From JAPLKB01 sp964532465 (GTDB taxonomy: Bacteria; Desulfobacterota; Syntrophorhabdia; Syntrophorhabdales; Syntrophorhabdaceae): DNA of 64,000 nucleotides. Shown one piece after another: positions 44,854 to 53,361 of the stretch. Below the pieces are notes generated by a model. It had not been told where the DNA came from, did no database searches, and saw nothing but the letters and a program-made list of their open reading frames with translations. How positions within the stretch are numbered: the stretch's first letter is position 1; each line of letters opens with the position of its first letter. The DNA is taken from contig CAZHHX010000001.1 of the NCBI GenBank assembly GCA_964532465.1, positions 62,001-126,000 of the forward strand, in the 5' to 3' direction. A program made the position numbers and the translations under genes.

Positions 44854-47466
44854 ATGATTGGTAATATTCTAAAAAAAATCATTGGCACTAAGAACGAACG
44901 GGAGCTGAAGAGAATTCAGCCCATTGTGGAACAGACGGCAAGCTTCGAGGAGAAGCTGAAGAGCTTTTCCGATGATGAACTGAAAGGGCAAACCCCGTTG
45001 TTTAAAAAAAGGATAGAACAGGGCGAAGACCTCGACGCAATCCTTCCGGAGGCATTCGCAACCGTCCGGGAAACGGCAACGCGGATAATCAATATGCGGC
45101 ACTTTGATACGCAGATTATCGGCGGTGTTGTCCTTCATGAAGGGAAGATTGCCGAGATGGCGACAGGCGAAGGCAAGACCCTTGTTGCCACATTGCCGGT
45201 ATATCTGAATGCTCTTACCGGTCTCGGTGTTCATGTAGTTACGGTGAATGACTACCTTGCAAAAAGAGATGCCGAATGGATGGGGCCTGTCTACAAATTT
45301 CTCGGCCTTTCGGTTGGCGTAATCCTTAATCCGCTGGATGATGATGAGAGGAAGACTGCCTATGCCTGCGATGTGACATACGGGACAAACAACGAATTCG
45401 GTTTTGACTATTTAAGAGACAATATGAAATATTCCCTTGAGGACTTTGTCCAGAGGGATTTTAACTATGCAATCGTAGATGAGGTAGACAGTATACTTGT
45501 AGACGAGGCGCGAACGCCCCTTATTATCTCCGGGCCCTCGGAAGAGTCTACTGACAAATATTACAAGATAAACAGGTTTATGCATCAACTTAAAAAAGAT
45601 AAAGATTTCATGATTGACGAGAAGGCGAGAAGCGCCTACCTGACAGAGGAAGGCGTCGCGAATATCGAACGGCTTATCAATGTTGAGAATCTCTATGACC
45701 CGAAGCATGTTGATCTTCTTCACCATGTTAATCAGGCTTTAAAAGCTCATAACCTCTTTGCCAGAGATGTAGACTACATTGTGAAGGACGGAAAGGTAGT
45801 TATTGTTGATGAATTTACCGGCAGGCTCATGTCCGGCAGGCGTTTCAGCGACGGGCTTCATCAGGCCCTGGAGGCTAAAGAGAATGTGAAGATTGAGGGT
45901 GAAAACCAGACCCTTGCGACAGTAACCTTTCAAAATTACTTCAGGATGTATAAGAAGCTTGCAGGTATGACAGGTACTGCCGATACCGAAGCTGTTGAGT
46001 TCAAGAAGATATACAACCTTGATGTTATGGTAATACCCACAAACAGAAAGCTTATAAGAACCAATTACCCGGATGTTGTTTACAGAACTGAGAAAGAGAA
46101 ATTCAAGGCTGTTGTCACCGAGATTGAGGAGTTCTATAAGAAGGGTTGCCCTGTGCTTGTGGGGACCCTGTCCATTGATAAATCTGAGCGTGTATCAGAG
46201 ATGTTAAAAAGGAAGGGAGTGCCTCATCATGTACTGAATGCCAAGATCCACGAGCGGGAGGCAGAGATCGTTGCCCAGGCAGGAAGGTTCAAGGCAGTTA
46301 CCATATCCACAAACATGGCGGGAAGGGGCACGGATATTCTCCTCGGCGGCAATCCGGAATTTCTTGCTGTCAACATGTGCAAAGGAGAGAAAGGCACGGA
46401 AGAGTACGAAAAAGCGCTGATTGAGGCGAAGAAAATCTGCGAAAATGATAAAGCGGAAGTCATAAAGCTCGGAGGCCTTCATATCCTTGGTACGGAAAGG
46501 CATGAATCGAGAAGGATTGACAACCAGTTAAGGGGGAGGTCGGGCAGGCAGGGCGACCCCGGTTCTTCCAGATTCTATGTTTCTCTGGAAGATGAAATTA
46601 TGAGGATTTTTGGTTCCGAGAAGGTTTCGCCCATGCTCGGGAAGCTTGGCATGACAGAAGACATGCCTATTGAGCACCCCTTTATCACCAAGGCAATAGA
46701 AAACGCGCAGAACAGGGTTGAGGGCCACAATTTTGAAATAAGAAAGTACCTTCTTGAATATGACAATGTAATGAACAAACAGAGGGAATCCGTTTATGGA
46801 ATGAGAATGGAGATGATGGACAGCGCTGATGTCCGGGAACAGATATTCGAAATGATTAATGAAATCTGTGAAGGATTTGTCAATGAATATGCTCCTGAAA
46901 AGGTATATCCTGAAGAATGGGATATTTCCTCGTTAAAGATGCGGATGTATGAGACCTTCTTTTTCCATATCAACCTTGATTCAATAGACTTTAGAACCAT
47001 TACCCGGACAGGCTTTTCAGATATGGTGAGAGAAGCGGCGCTCACTGTTTACAGCAATAAAGAGAAGACCTTTGGCGAGGATGAAATGCGGGCCTTAGAG
47101 CGGTTTATCAGCTTGCATTCTCTCGATGGCCACTGGAAAGAGCACCTGCTGTCTCTTGATCACTTAAAAGAGGGGATCGGTCTCAGAGGATATGGTCAGA
47201 AAGATCCTCTCAGGGAATACCAGAGAGAGAGTTTCGAGCTTTTTCTTGAAATGATGGAGATGGTAAAAATCGATACGGTGAGAAAATTATATGCTGTGCA
47301 GCCGGCAAAGGATGAGCTGGTCCATGAGGAACCTGTAATATTCTTGAGTAGGGGCGATGGAACTGTCTTACAGCAGAAGGAAGCGCAGAAAGATAAAAAA
47401 ATCGGAAGGAATGACCCCTGTTCCTGCGGCAGCGGGAAAAAGTATAAAAAGTGTTGTGGACGCTGA
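44854..47466 (+). CDS. secA: Preprotein translocase ATPase SecA
   Basis: 870 residues. Nucleotide-binding domain 1 has GEGKTLVA (Walker A) and DEVDSILVDEARTPL (DEVD box). A preprotein cross-linking domain is inserted, then NBD2 (NMAGRGTDILLGG, GGLHILGTERHESRR), the helical wing and scaffold, and a C-terminal zinc-binding SEC-C tail (CSCGSGKKYKKCC). It drives export through SecYEG. The start at 44854 lacks an obvious Shine-Dalgarno. It is followed by argJ 43 bp downstream. Confidence 0.97.
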   Translation: MIGNILKKIIGTKNERELKRIQPIVEQTASFEEKLKSFSDDELKGQTPLFKKRIEQGEDLDAILPEAFATVRETATRIINMRHFDTQIIGGVVLHEGKIAEMATGEGKTLVATLPVYLNALTGLGVHVVTVNDYLAKRDAEWMGPVYKFLGLSVGVILNPLDDDERKTAYACDVTYGTNNEFGFDYLRDNMKYSLEDFVQRDFNYAIVDEVDSILVDEARTPLIISGPSEESTDKYYKINRFMHQLKKDKDFMIDEKARSAYLTEEGVANIERLINVENLYDPKHVDLLHHVNQALKAHNLFARDVDYIVKDGKVVIVDEFTGRLMSGRRFSDGLHQALEAKENVKIEGENQTLATVTFQNYFRMYKKLAGMTGTADTEAVEFKKIYNLDVMVIPTNRKLIRTNYPDVVYRTEKEKFKAVVTEIEEFYKKGCPVLVGTLSIDKSERVSEMLKRKGVPHHVLNAKIHEREAEIVAQAGRFKAVTISTNMAGRGTDILLGGNPEFLAVNMCKGEKGTEEYEKALIEAKKICENDKAEVIKLGGLHILGTERHESRRIDNQLRGRSGRQGDPGSSRFYVSLEDEIMRIFGSEKVSPMLGKLGMTEDMPIEHPFITKAIENAQNRVEGHNFEIRKYLLEYDNVMNKQRESVYGMRMEMMDSADVREQIFEMINEICEGFVNEYAPEKVYPEEWDISSLKMRMYETFFFHINLDSIDFRTITRTGFSDMVREAALTVYSNKEKTFGEDEMRALERFISLHSLDGHWKEHLLSLDHLKEGIGLRGYGQKDPLREYQRESFELFLEMMEMVKIDTVRKLYAVQPAKDELVHEEPVIFLSRGDGTVLQQKEAQKDKKIGRNDPCSCGSGKKYKKCCGR

Positions 47467-47509
47467 AACACGGTAAGGATTTAAATTTTTATTTATATAG
47501 GAGCTCTAT

Positions 47510-48658
47510 ATGATTTCAGGGATGGAGTTTGCCGGTATAGCATCAGGCATCAAGGCAAAGGGTCTTGATCTGGGGCTTGTCCTTTTTAAAGAAGATATGC
47601 ATGTTTTATCTCTTTATACGAGAAATAAGGTAAAGGCAGCTCATATACTGTACGACAGGAAAATAGACAGCAAAACTGTGAGGGCGCTTTTAGTAAACAG
47701 CGGGTGCGCGAATGCCTGTACCGGAAAAGAAGGAGTTGTTGACCTTCATGCTATTGAGCAGGAGTTGTCTCCCCTCCTTGGAATAGAGAAAGAGAAGGTG
47801 CTTTTCGCGTCAACCGGTGTTATCGGCAGAAGACTCCCTGTAGATGTTATTATACGTGCGTTGCCGGTGCTTCAGAAAAACCTTAAAGCAAATCGCCCTG
47901 AAGTATTCGCCCAGTCAATCATGACAACAGATACCTTCCCGAAAATTGTTCATGAGACATTTCGCGGAAAGAAGGATTACAATATAGTGGGAGTGGCAAA
48001 GGGCGCGGGCATGATAAACCCTCTCTTTGCAACAATGCTTTCCTTTGTCTTTACCGATTATCCCATATCTCCAAACAGCATAAAAAAGGTCTTTTCCAGC
48101 GCAGGGAAAGAAACCTTTGAACGTATTACCGTTGACGGCGAATGCAGCACCAACGATACGGTTATGCTCTTCACAAAAAGCGGCGACGAAGACCTGTCAG
48201 GACTCACGCCATTCAAAGAGAAACTTATGTCTGTTATGAGAGACCTTTCCCTTATGATTGTAAAGGATGGAGAAGGGGCAACGAGGGTTATACACATAAC
48301 AGTAACCGGCGCCAAAAAAAAGGAGTTCGCCGAAAAGATAGCGAGAAGGATTGCCACATCGCCGCTGACGAAAACAGCTTTTTTCGGATGTGATCCCAAC
48401 TGGGGAAGGATAATCTGCGCAGTCGGCGATGCCGATGTCCCTGTCCGGCCTTCAAGGGTAGAGATTATCCTGCAAGGGGAAGTGCTTGTAAAAGAAGGAG
48501 TTGAAGTGCCCTTTGATGAACAGGAAATGAAGAAACGTATGGACAAAAAAGAGGTTGAACTGATCGTAAACCTAAACGACGGCAAGGCTTCATATGACAT
48601 ATATACAACTGATTTGACCTATGACTATATCAAAATCAACGCTTCGTACAGAAGCTGA
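47510..48658 (+). CDS. argJ: Glutamate N-acetyltransferase / amino-acid N-acetyltransferase
   Basis: 382 residues. It has the ArgJ (OAT) signatures ASTGVIGR and KGAGMIN, followed by the autocleavage site ATML, where the Thr becomes the nucleophile of the beta chain. The later FGCDPNWGRI is also typical. It transfers acetyl from N-acetylornithine to glutamate, closing the cyclic arginine pathway, and may also use acetyl-CoA. The start follows aggagc. It ends a long plus-strand housekeeping block; a repeat-rich region begins just after. Confidence 0.94.
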   Translation: MISGMEFAGIASGIKAKGLDLGLVLFKEDMHVLSLYTRNKVKAAHILYDRKIDSKTVRALLVNSGCANACTGKEGVVDLHAIEQELSPLLGIEKEKVLFASTGVIGRRLPVDVIIRALPVLQKNLKANRPEVFAQSIMTTDTFPKIVHETFRGKKDYNIVGVAKGAGMINPLFATMLSFVFTDYPISPNSIKKVFSSAGKETFERITVDGECSTNDTVMLFTKSGDEDLSGLTPFKEKLMSVMRDLSLMIVKDGEGATRVIHITVTGAKKKEFAEKIARRIATSPLTKTAFFGCDPNWGRIICAVGDADVPVRPSRVEIILQGEVLVKEGVEVPFDEQEMKKRMDKKEVELIVNLNDGKASYDIYTTDLTYDYIKINASYRS

Positions 48659-48785
48659 TATCCCCACCGGCGAGAGATAAAGGCCTCTGGTTATTTTTCC
48701 GCCAGTTTTCAAAACGTCTGGATACCAGAGAAATGTTACTTTAAGGTTTCCGACATATCTATATGTTATTATTTGGTTATTACAT

Positions 48786-48806
48786 TTGTTGACACTGTGT
48801 CAACAA
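48786..48806. repeat. Perfect 10-bp palindrome (ttgttgacac-t-gtgtcaacaa)
   Basis: Ten-base perfect arms around one base. It is a member of the odd-length palindrome family; on the minus strand its centre reads ACAGT. Confidence 0.8.
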
Positions 48807-48849
48807 AAATTCTTAAATGATACAGCAGATGCAATTGCTCCCCTGAAAA

Positions 48850-49014
48850 TTGGGAACCTGTTTTGAGGCCTGCTTGACATAGAACAAGGAAGGACAAGGC
48901 TTAACGGGGAGTTTTTATTTTGCTCCAACAGTTGGAGCAAAATAAAAAAGGTTTTGCTATTGTTTAGAAAATCCCTCCATCGGTAAAATTATCCCTGCGT
49001 TTTTATGGACTTTG
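48850..49014. repeat. 165-bp direct repeat, copy A
   Basis: Near-identical to 49948-50111 (about ten differences including one 1-bp indel). Both copies begin ttgggaacctgttttgagg and end tttttatggactttg, and both carry a central perfect palindrome. The two copies flank the toxin-antitoxin pair. Confidence 0.9.
48912..48948. repeat. Perfect 18-bp-arm palindrome inside direct-repeat copy A
   Basis: TTTTTATTTTGCTCCAAC, centre A, then the exact complement. Arms of 18 bp without mismatch. The AT-rich outer part and GC-rich inner part could form a bidirectional terminator hairpin. Confidence 0.9.
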
Positions 49015-49163
49015 CAGGCGATGCTTCAATTTGCCGGAGGCAAATAAATGAAAAAAGGGTGGGAAGTAAACCAGGATCAATCGGTAAACTGATTTAACCA
49101 TTTTGGCGGGGGAATGAGATTTATAGAGGAATTTCCATTGAACTCATTTTTCAGTGCAGGCAG

Positions 49164-49421
49164 CTATTTATAAATTTCTTTTCTATGGCCTATTCTGTAT
49201 ATGAATATAGTCTTTTTGCCGTAATCTATTCCATAGAGGATACGCCATGCACCGACACGAAGCTTATATATCCCTTCAAAAATTCCTTTCAGGGGGATAT
49301 GCGTTATATTTTCAGAATGGCGGGACAACCATTCTATTTTCTTTATCATCCTTTGCACAGTCTTTTTATCTGACTTTTTAAGATCGTCACGGGCTTTCGG
49401 AAGGATTATAATATCAAACAT
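49164..49421 (-). CDS. RelE/ParE-family toxin
   Basis: 85 residues from the ATG at 49421, which overlaps the antitoxin stop as TGATG. It has the ParE/RelE fold pattern: LPKARDDLKKSDKK at the N-terminus, KGIFEGIYKLRVGAWRILYGID, and a C-terminal IYRIGHRKEIY with the usual Arg and His. It would be an mRNA interferase or gyrase poison. Order (antitoxin first, overlapping) is that of a standard type II module. Confidence 0.85.
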   Translation of the reverse strand: MFDIIILPKARDDLKKSDKKTVQRMIKKIEWLSRHSENITHIPLKGIFEGIYKLRVGAWRILYGIDYGKKTIFIYRIGHRKEIYK

Positions 49422-49633
49422 CAAAGTCCTATTTCTTTTTTTATTTGATCAAGGCTGTAACCTTCTCCACGTTTTTTCTGTTCTACAGCCTCTTTTAACC
49501 CTTCCTCAAATTCGGGGCAAAGCTCAAGATTATAATCAGGATCAATAACGCTTGAAAGAGTGTCACGGATCAGATCGCGAAGTTCACCTGCAGTCATATC
49601 AGACACTTTCTTTGTCAAAATAATGTTTTGCAT
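49421..49633 (-). CDS. Antitoxin of the RelE/ParE module
   Basis: 70 residues from the ATG at 49633 (a longer frame adds an unlikely hydrophobic leader). The N-terminus (ILTKKVSDMTAGELRDLIRD) is a short helix-forming segment of the kind found in CopG/DUF-type antitoxins next to RelE toxins. The C-terminal tail (EAVEQKKRGEGYSLDQIKKE) should wrap the toxin. It is expected to repress its own promoter. Confidence 0.75.
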   Translation of the reverse strand: MQNIILTKKVSDMTAGELRDLIRDTLSSVIDPDYNLELCPEFEEGLKEAVEQKKRGEGYSLDQIKKEIGL

Positions 49634-49820
49634 AAGCACCAACCTTGAAATAGTTACTAAATATATTATTATATCATATCCCTGCAACAGGTTAATGCAA
49701 TAAAATTAAATTATCCCACATTTGTTATTATAAAAAGGGTTTTGTTTAACGAATTACATTTTTTACTGTATAGACAAGACTGAGAGCATTTTAATGGCGA
49801 CTGTCAATTGATACTACAGG

Positions 49821-49857
49821 TTACAATTTCTCCGCAACAGTTGCTGAGAAATTGTAA
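49821..49857. repeat. 18-bp-arm palindrome (one mismatch)
   Basis: TTACAATTTCTCCGCAAC, centre A, then its complement with a single mismatched pair. Same length, same odd centre and the same CAACAGTTG core as the palindromes in the direct repeats, but different outer arms. Confidence 0.85.
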
Positions 49858-49947
49858 ATCAAGGGCAGGCAAGGGTTTGGGAAAGATTTTATGTTTTTTT
49901 CAGGTTTCTACTGATTTACCTCAATGTCCGGAATATCGAGGGAATTT

Positions 49948-50111
49948 TTGGGAACCTGTTTTGAGGCCTGCTTGACATAGAACAAGGCAGGACAAGGCTT
50001 AACGGGGAGTTTTTATTTTGCTCCAACAGTTGGAGCAAAATAAAAAAGGTTTTGCTCTTGTTTGAAAAATCCCTCCATAGGTAAAATTATTTTGCATTTT
50101 TATGGACTTTG
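49948..50111. repeat. 165-bp direct repeat, copy B (164 bp)
   Basis: Second copy of 48850-49014, same orientation, 1098 bp away. It ends immediately before a Shine-Dalgarno and a short reading frame at 50125. Confidence 0.9.
50010..50046. repeat. Perfect 18-bp-arm palindrome inside direct-repeat copy B
   Basis: Identical in arms and centre to 48912-48948, although the repeat around it has drifted. Confidence 0.9.
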
Positions 50112-50258
50112 AAGGAGAATTGCAATGAATTACCCCGATGTAAACTACAGGATATTAAAACTGAGGGGCAAGAAAAAAAGGACGGCACGCGGGGGATTAA
50201 TAATCAATTAATTTTGTCAGGGAAAGATTTCAACATTTCAAGAGCGTCTCCAAAGTGT

Positions 50259-51068
50259 CTAAAGGATTCTTAGACGTTTCATCCTTTTAAGGGCAAAATC
50301 TCTATTTGCTTTTCGCAACTCACAGTAGCCCCTGATACAGAGGGTCTGGCCATCATCATATTCATGTGCCCAGTTAACTATCTCAATAGGTGCTACAGTC
50401 CTAATTGTATAACGTGATTCACGAGGTTTTTTGTAAAGAAACTCGATCCGTCGGTTTTGTTCAATCGCATATCTAATATTATTCAGTCGTTTCGAAAAAG
50501 TTGTTTCGTTATGATGGAACTGTCCAGAAAAATCTCGATTTCCATGTTCCATGGAATGACAGTCTTCACAAAGAAGTTCCAAATTGGATACTTTGTTACT
50601 ACCTCCCTTGGAAAGAGGAACCCGATGGTGCAAATGCAAATTTCGTGGAGTATCTCCACAAGAACTGCATTTCTCGCCATCTATTTGCGCCACAGCAGTT
50701 CTGCGGGCCTCCCAGTCCAAGGGATAACTCAAGTAATAGTCATAAACTTCAGACAGCCGGGACCGCAAAACGTTCAGAGAGGCAGACACCTCCGACGATT
50801 TGTTCTTTAGGGAAACTATGGCGTTCTCGATGTCTGATGAATCTAATTGCGGCTTTGAAAAAATGGATAACAATTTAAAACATAGTCCTTGTCGACGTGC
50901 CAATTCCATTTCGAGTTCGCTACATTTACGCCAGAGATTTACAATTCTTTTTTGTAAATTAGTGGATCTTCTCTCCATGGATTCTATGCATTCACCATGG
51001 ACCAGTCCTCCGTCCGAAAGATGAATGCCATCGTCAACTTCTTGATTGCATAGTTTGCATGTATTCAT
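50259..51068 (-). CDS. HNH endonuclease - WYL domain fusion
   Basis: 269 residues. An N-terminal zinc-finger-like knuckle (CKLCNQEV...HGEC, residues 4-27) is followed by a coiled coil (~30-130). The HNH nuclease follows (CSSCGDTPRNLHLHHRVPL, then NLELLCEDCHS, ~133-175). The last ~70 residues are a WYL-type domain (IEFLYKKPRESRYTIRT, then CIRGYCELR and FALKRMKRL). WYL domains bind ligands or nucleic acid and often control defence genes, and HNH domains cut DNA. A single chain with both suggests a ligand-gated nuclease, by inference. It is the last gene of a four-gene minus-strand cluster. Confidence 0.75.
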   Translation of the reverse strand: MNTCKLCNQEVDDGIHLSDGGLVHGECIESMERRSTNLQKRIVNLWRKCSELEMELARRQGLCFKLLSIFSKPQLDSSDIENAIVSLKNKSSEVSASLNVLRSRLSEVYDYYLSYPLDWEARRTAVAQIDGEKCSSCGDTPRNLHLHHRVPLSKGGSNKVSNLELLCEDCHSMEHGNRDFSGQFHHNETTFSKRLNNIRYAIEQNRRIEFLYKKPRESRYTIRTVAPIEIVNWAHEYDDGQTLCIRGYCELRKANRDFALKRMKRLRIL

Positions 51069-51126
51069 CGGGAATATATCATAGTCAAACCGGCAGGGGA
51101 CGGAACCAGCCCCCCGCTAATTTGTT

Positions 51127-51867
51127 TCAGTCCATCTCCTCGTCTATCAATGGTTTTACCCTGTAGTTGTCATAAATATATGCCGCAGGCCTAAAACCCT
51201 TATCTAATAGTGTAGAATCCCGCCGTGCTCGCATGAATGCACGCGCGTACTCCAGTAGCGTATCAACGTTATGACAACTCATAACCTCCATGCGCATATC
51301 CGCTTCAAAAAGCAAACTATGGTGCTTTCGCAAAATGTCACCTACGATCTGAATGAGCTCGTCAATCTCATGGCTGCTAACTGGATAGTCCGTATGGATT
51401 GCTTCGGGATCATCAAAGTAAGCTTTGTCCAGATGTGCTATTGATTTGTCTCTGCGGGTCTTAATACAACCAATGACATCTTTCCGAGCGGCCAATTGTG
51501 CAAGTTGATTATCAATCTGAGCGCAATAGTCTTGAGGTTCTACCGGTTCACGTTCTCCCCCAGGATAGCTTGCATTATAGAGGGTAGGCTTCATTGATGC
51601 GGCATGTTTCTTCGCCTTCTTCAGCCAGTCAAGGAGGGATCTCTCCTCTTTCTCTGAGAGAATCATTGACAACTCGACAAGGACAGTGCGGAATACGCTG
51701 TAAGTGACAAGTTGAAAGAAGTGATCAGCAAGACTTAGAGTTTCAATCCGGGTTGGACTCTTCCACTCAAAGATGTCCTTGAGTTGTTGCTGTAAGCTTC
51801 CAATATTGAGATGGCGGTAAATCAGTCTGTTGAGATATTCCCGTAGCTCGGCTTTCGGATTATTCAT
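51127..51867 (-). CDS. AbiU2/HEPN-like protein
   Basis: 246 residues from the ATG at 51867. It is all-helical by composition. A HEPN-type motif is visible as RRDKSIAHLDK (R-x4-6-H, ~143-150), in the position found in AbiU2-like abortive-infection proteins, where it forms the RNase active site. The rest (DHFFQLVTYSVFRTVLVELS...) matches the helical bundle of that group. It lies 167 bp downstream of a second HEPN-like gene, with an attC-like site between them. The family call is by motif and composition only; a nuclease role is inference. Confidence 0.6.
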   Translation of the reverse strand: MNNPKAELREYLNRLIYRHLNIGSLQQQLKDIFEWKSPTRIETLSLADHFFQLVTYSVFRTVLVELSMILSEKEERSLLDWLKKAKKHAASMKPTLYNASYPGGEREPVEPQDYCAQIDNQLAQLAARKDVIGCIKTRRDKSIAHLDKAYFDDPEAIHTDYPVSSHEIDELIQIVGDILRKHHSLLFEADMRMEVMSCHNVDTLLEYARAFMRARRDSTLLDKGFRPAAYIYDNYRVKPLIDEEMD

Positions 51868-51915
51868 CAAGAATTACCAAGTAATATATGTTTCATGGTT
51901 TCACATCCGTTTTGC

Positions 51916-51976
51916 GCATAACGCCGGCGTCAGCGAGACGCGTTTCACGCGGATTCGCTGCACGCACTGGTTGGGC
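51916..51976 (-). other. attC-like integron recombination site
   Basis: On the minus strand it begins GCCCAAC (R'' box) and ends GTTATGC (R'-like box), 61 bp. Between them is a folded stem: outer GCGT/ACGC, then CAGCGA/TCGCTG, then CGCG/CGCG around a 5-nt loop, with one extrahelical base and a small internal loop. The two 7-bp boxes pair at five of seven positions. It directly follows the HEPN-Mrr_N gene in the gene's orientation, as an attC follows its cassette gene. No integrase is in the window. Confidence 0.6.
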
Positions 51977-52037
51977 GTGTTGTTCATGTGTTTCTTCAAG
52001 GATGTTGTATCTCATGCTGCTTCTTTAGCCTCAATAG

Positions 52038-53249
52038 TCAATACTTTCGACCCTTATCAGTCAATTCCCAACTGCCCCTTCCAGAATCTACTGAAGGTTT
52101 GATCAGGCCCTTCTTTTTGGCTCGTTCCTTTGCCCAAGCAATATTGTGTTTCCAACGGGGGATTCCGTTTGATACGGTTTCCCGGTACCACGACTCATTG
52201 AAGACGTCTCTAAACGTGTGACAAATTTCTTTCTCTACCGCGTCCTTTCGTGCGTGTCCACCATGCTTTTGGAGAATCCGTACAATATGAGGTATCAACT
52301 CGTCTTGTGAAACCTTTTTGCCATGACATAATTGAGATGGTTCGGGCGGTAATGGCTGTCGTTTGTTGTTCGATTCATGCAAGGTCTTCTCGCTGCTTCG
52401 ATGCTTAGCAATTTGGTCTGTAGTGATCAAACCTTTCCGTATTGCCTCAGATTCGGGGACTTCCCCATACTCCTCAAATAAATCTTCCTTGAGCGACTTG
52501 AGTTCTCCAAGTGGCGTTATCAAAGAAAGAGTATTTGTATCGATCTGCTTCACATACACAAAGCAATTGCCGGATTTTTTGTTCATATAAAGAGTGACTG
52601 TCTTCCCCGCATGCGGTACCTGTGTGTTCTGTCCCGCGTCTATTAGTGGCTGGGACGGAGGTGTCTTCTCATCACTGTTCCTTGGAGTCATAACTATCTT
52701 CGGATCGGTCACATTCAGAACTGGTTGTCCTTCTATTCTTTCTACTTTGGGACGAACCGACTCACCACGTGCTTGATCTGCCAGAGGTACGACATCTATT
52801 TTTTCACTTTCCTTAACACCAAGCAATCCAGTTATGGTTAGCAATTTCAGTAGGCTGCCATACAAGAGAAGTGCATCGGACTTCTCTATGTTGATATCAT
52901 CCTGCCTGTCATGTGCAGCTTTGTTTCTTATATGAACTATCATATCTAGATCAAGCGCCCGCAGTTCTTTATGATTTGCGTTTTGTCGGTTGACCAAAGT
53001 TGCCAATATGCCTTCGTCTTTGTAAAGCTTTATCAAACCCCCAAGCGACTGCCTCTCCAATGGCTGCCCCTGCCGTATTTTTGTAGCCAGTGAGCGTCTA
53101 TGGGCTTCCGAGGTAGTTTCCAAGTAGCCCTTTGCCAGATGCTTCAGAACAAGTTCAATTCTTTTTCCACACTTCATTGAGCATTCCTCGTAACGATTCT
53201 CACTGAGGAGTTCCTCAATCTCAGCCAATTCGTTATGATAATCTTCCAT
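52038..53249 (-). CDS. HEPN-like - Mrr_N winged-helix fusion protein
   Basis: 403 residues. The N-terminal ~135 residues are a HEPN-like helical domain with IRNKAAHD (R-N-x3-H, ~106-113). A disordered Pro-rich linker (~160-215) and a small beta domain (~215-265) follow. The C-terminal ~85 residues match the winged-helix N-terminal domain of Mrr-type restriction enzymes (ILQKHGGHARKDAVEKEI, W..NIAWAKERAKKKGLI, GRGSWELTDKG). There is no Mrr nuclease domain. It may be a DNA-binding RNase toxin or sensor. It is third-from-last in the minus-strand cluster. Confidence 0.65.
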   Translation of the reverse strand: MEDYHNELAEIEELLSENRYEECSMKCGKRIELVLKHLAKGYLETTSEAHRRSLATKIRQGQPLERQSLGGLIKLYKDEGILATLVNRQNANHKELRALDLDMIVHIRNKAAHDRQDDINIEKSDALLLYGSLLKLLTITGLLGVKESEKIDVVPLADQARGESVRPKVERIEGQPVLNVTDPKIVMTPRNSDEKTPPSQPLIDAGQNTQVPHAGKTVTLYMNKKSGNCFVYVKQIDTNTLSLITPLGELKSLKEDLFEEYGEVPESEAIRKGLITTDQIAKHRSSEKTLHESNNKRQPLPPEPSQLCHGKKVSQDELIPHIVRILQKHGGHARKDAVEKEICHTFRDVFNESWYRETVSNGIPRWKHNIAWAKERAKKKGLIKPSVDSGRGSWELTDKGRKY

Positions 53250-53361
53250 CCGTCATCTCGCTTGTCAATGGCTCATAGGAATGGCGGTCTCGTTCCTGCA
53301 CTCCCAACACAAAGCCAAGCGGGAGTGGTCCGCAAAGGCCATGAATGGTTTCACCGTCTTG

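Larger units (their letters stand above)
48659..49163. other. Repeat-rich gap after argJ
   Basis: About 500 bp without a confirmed gene. It holds the palindrome at 48786-48806 and direct-repeat copy A (48850-49014). After copy A comes a 14-codon frame at 49048 (MKKGWEVNQDQSVN) with ggagg upstream, too short to call. Confidence 0.5.
49634..50258. other. Repeat-rich gap upstream of the toxin-antitoxin pair
   Basis: About 625 bp. It contains the palindrome at 49821-49857 and direct-repeat copy B (49948-50111). A 28-codon frame follows at 50125-50211 (MNYPDVNYRILKLRGKKKRT...) with aaggag 7 nt upstream; its product is basic and unrecognised, so it is only a candidate small protein. Confidence 0.45.
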
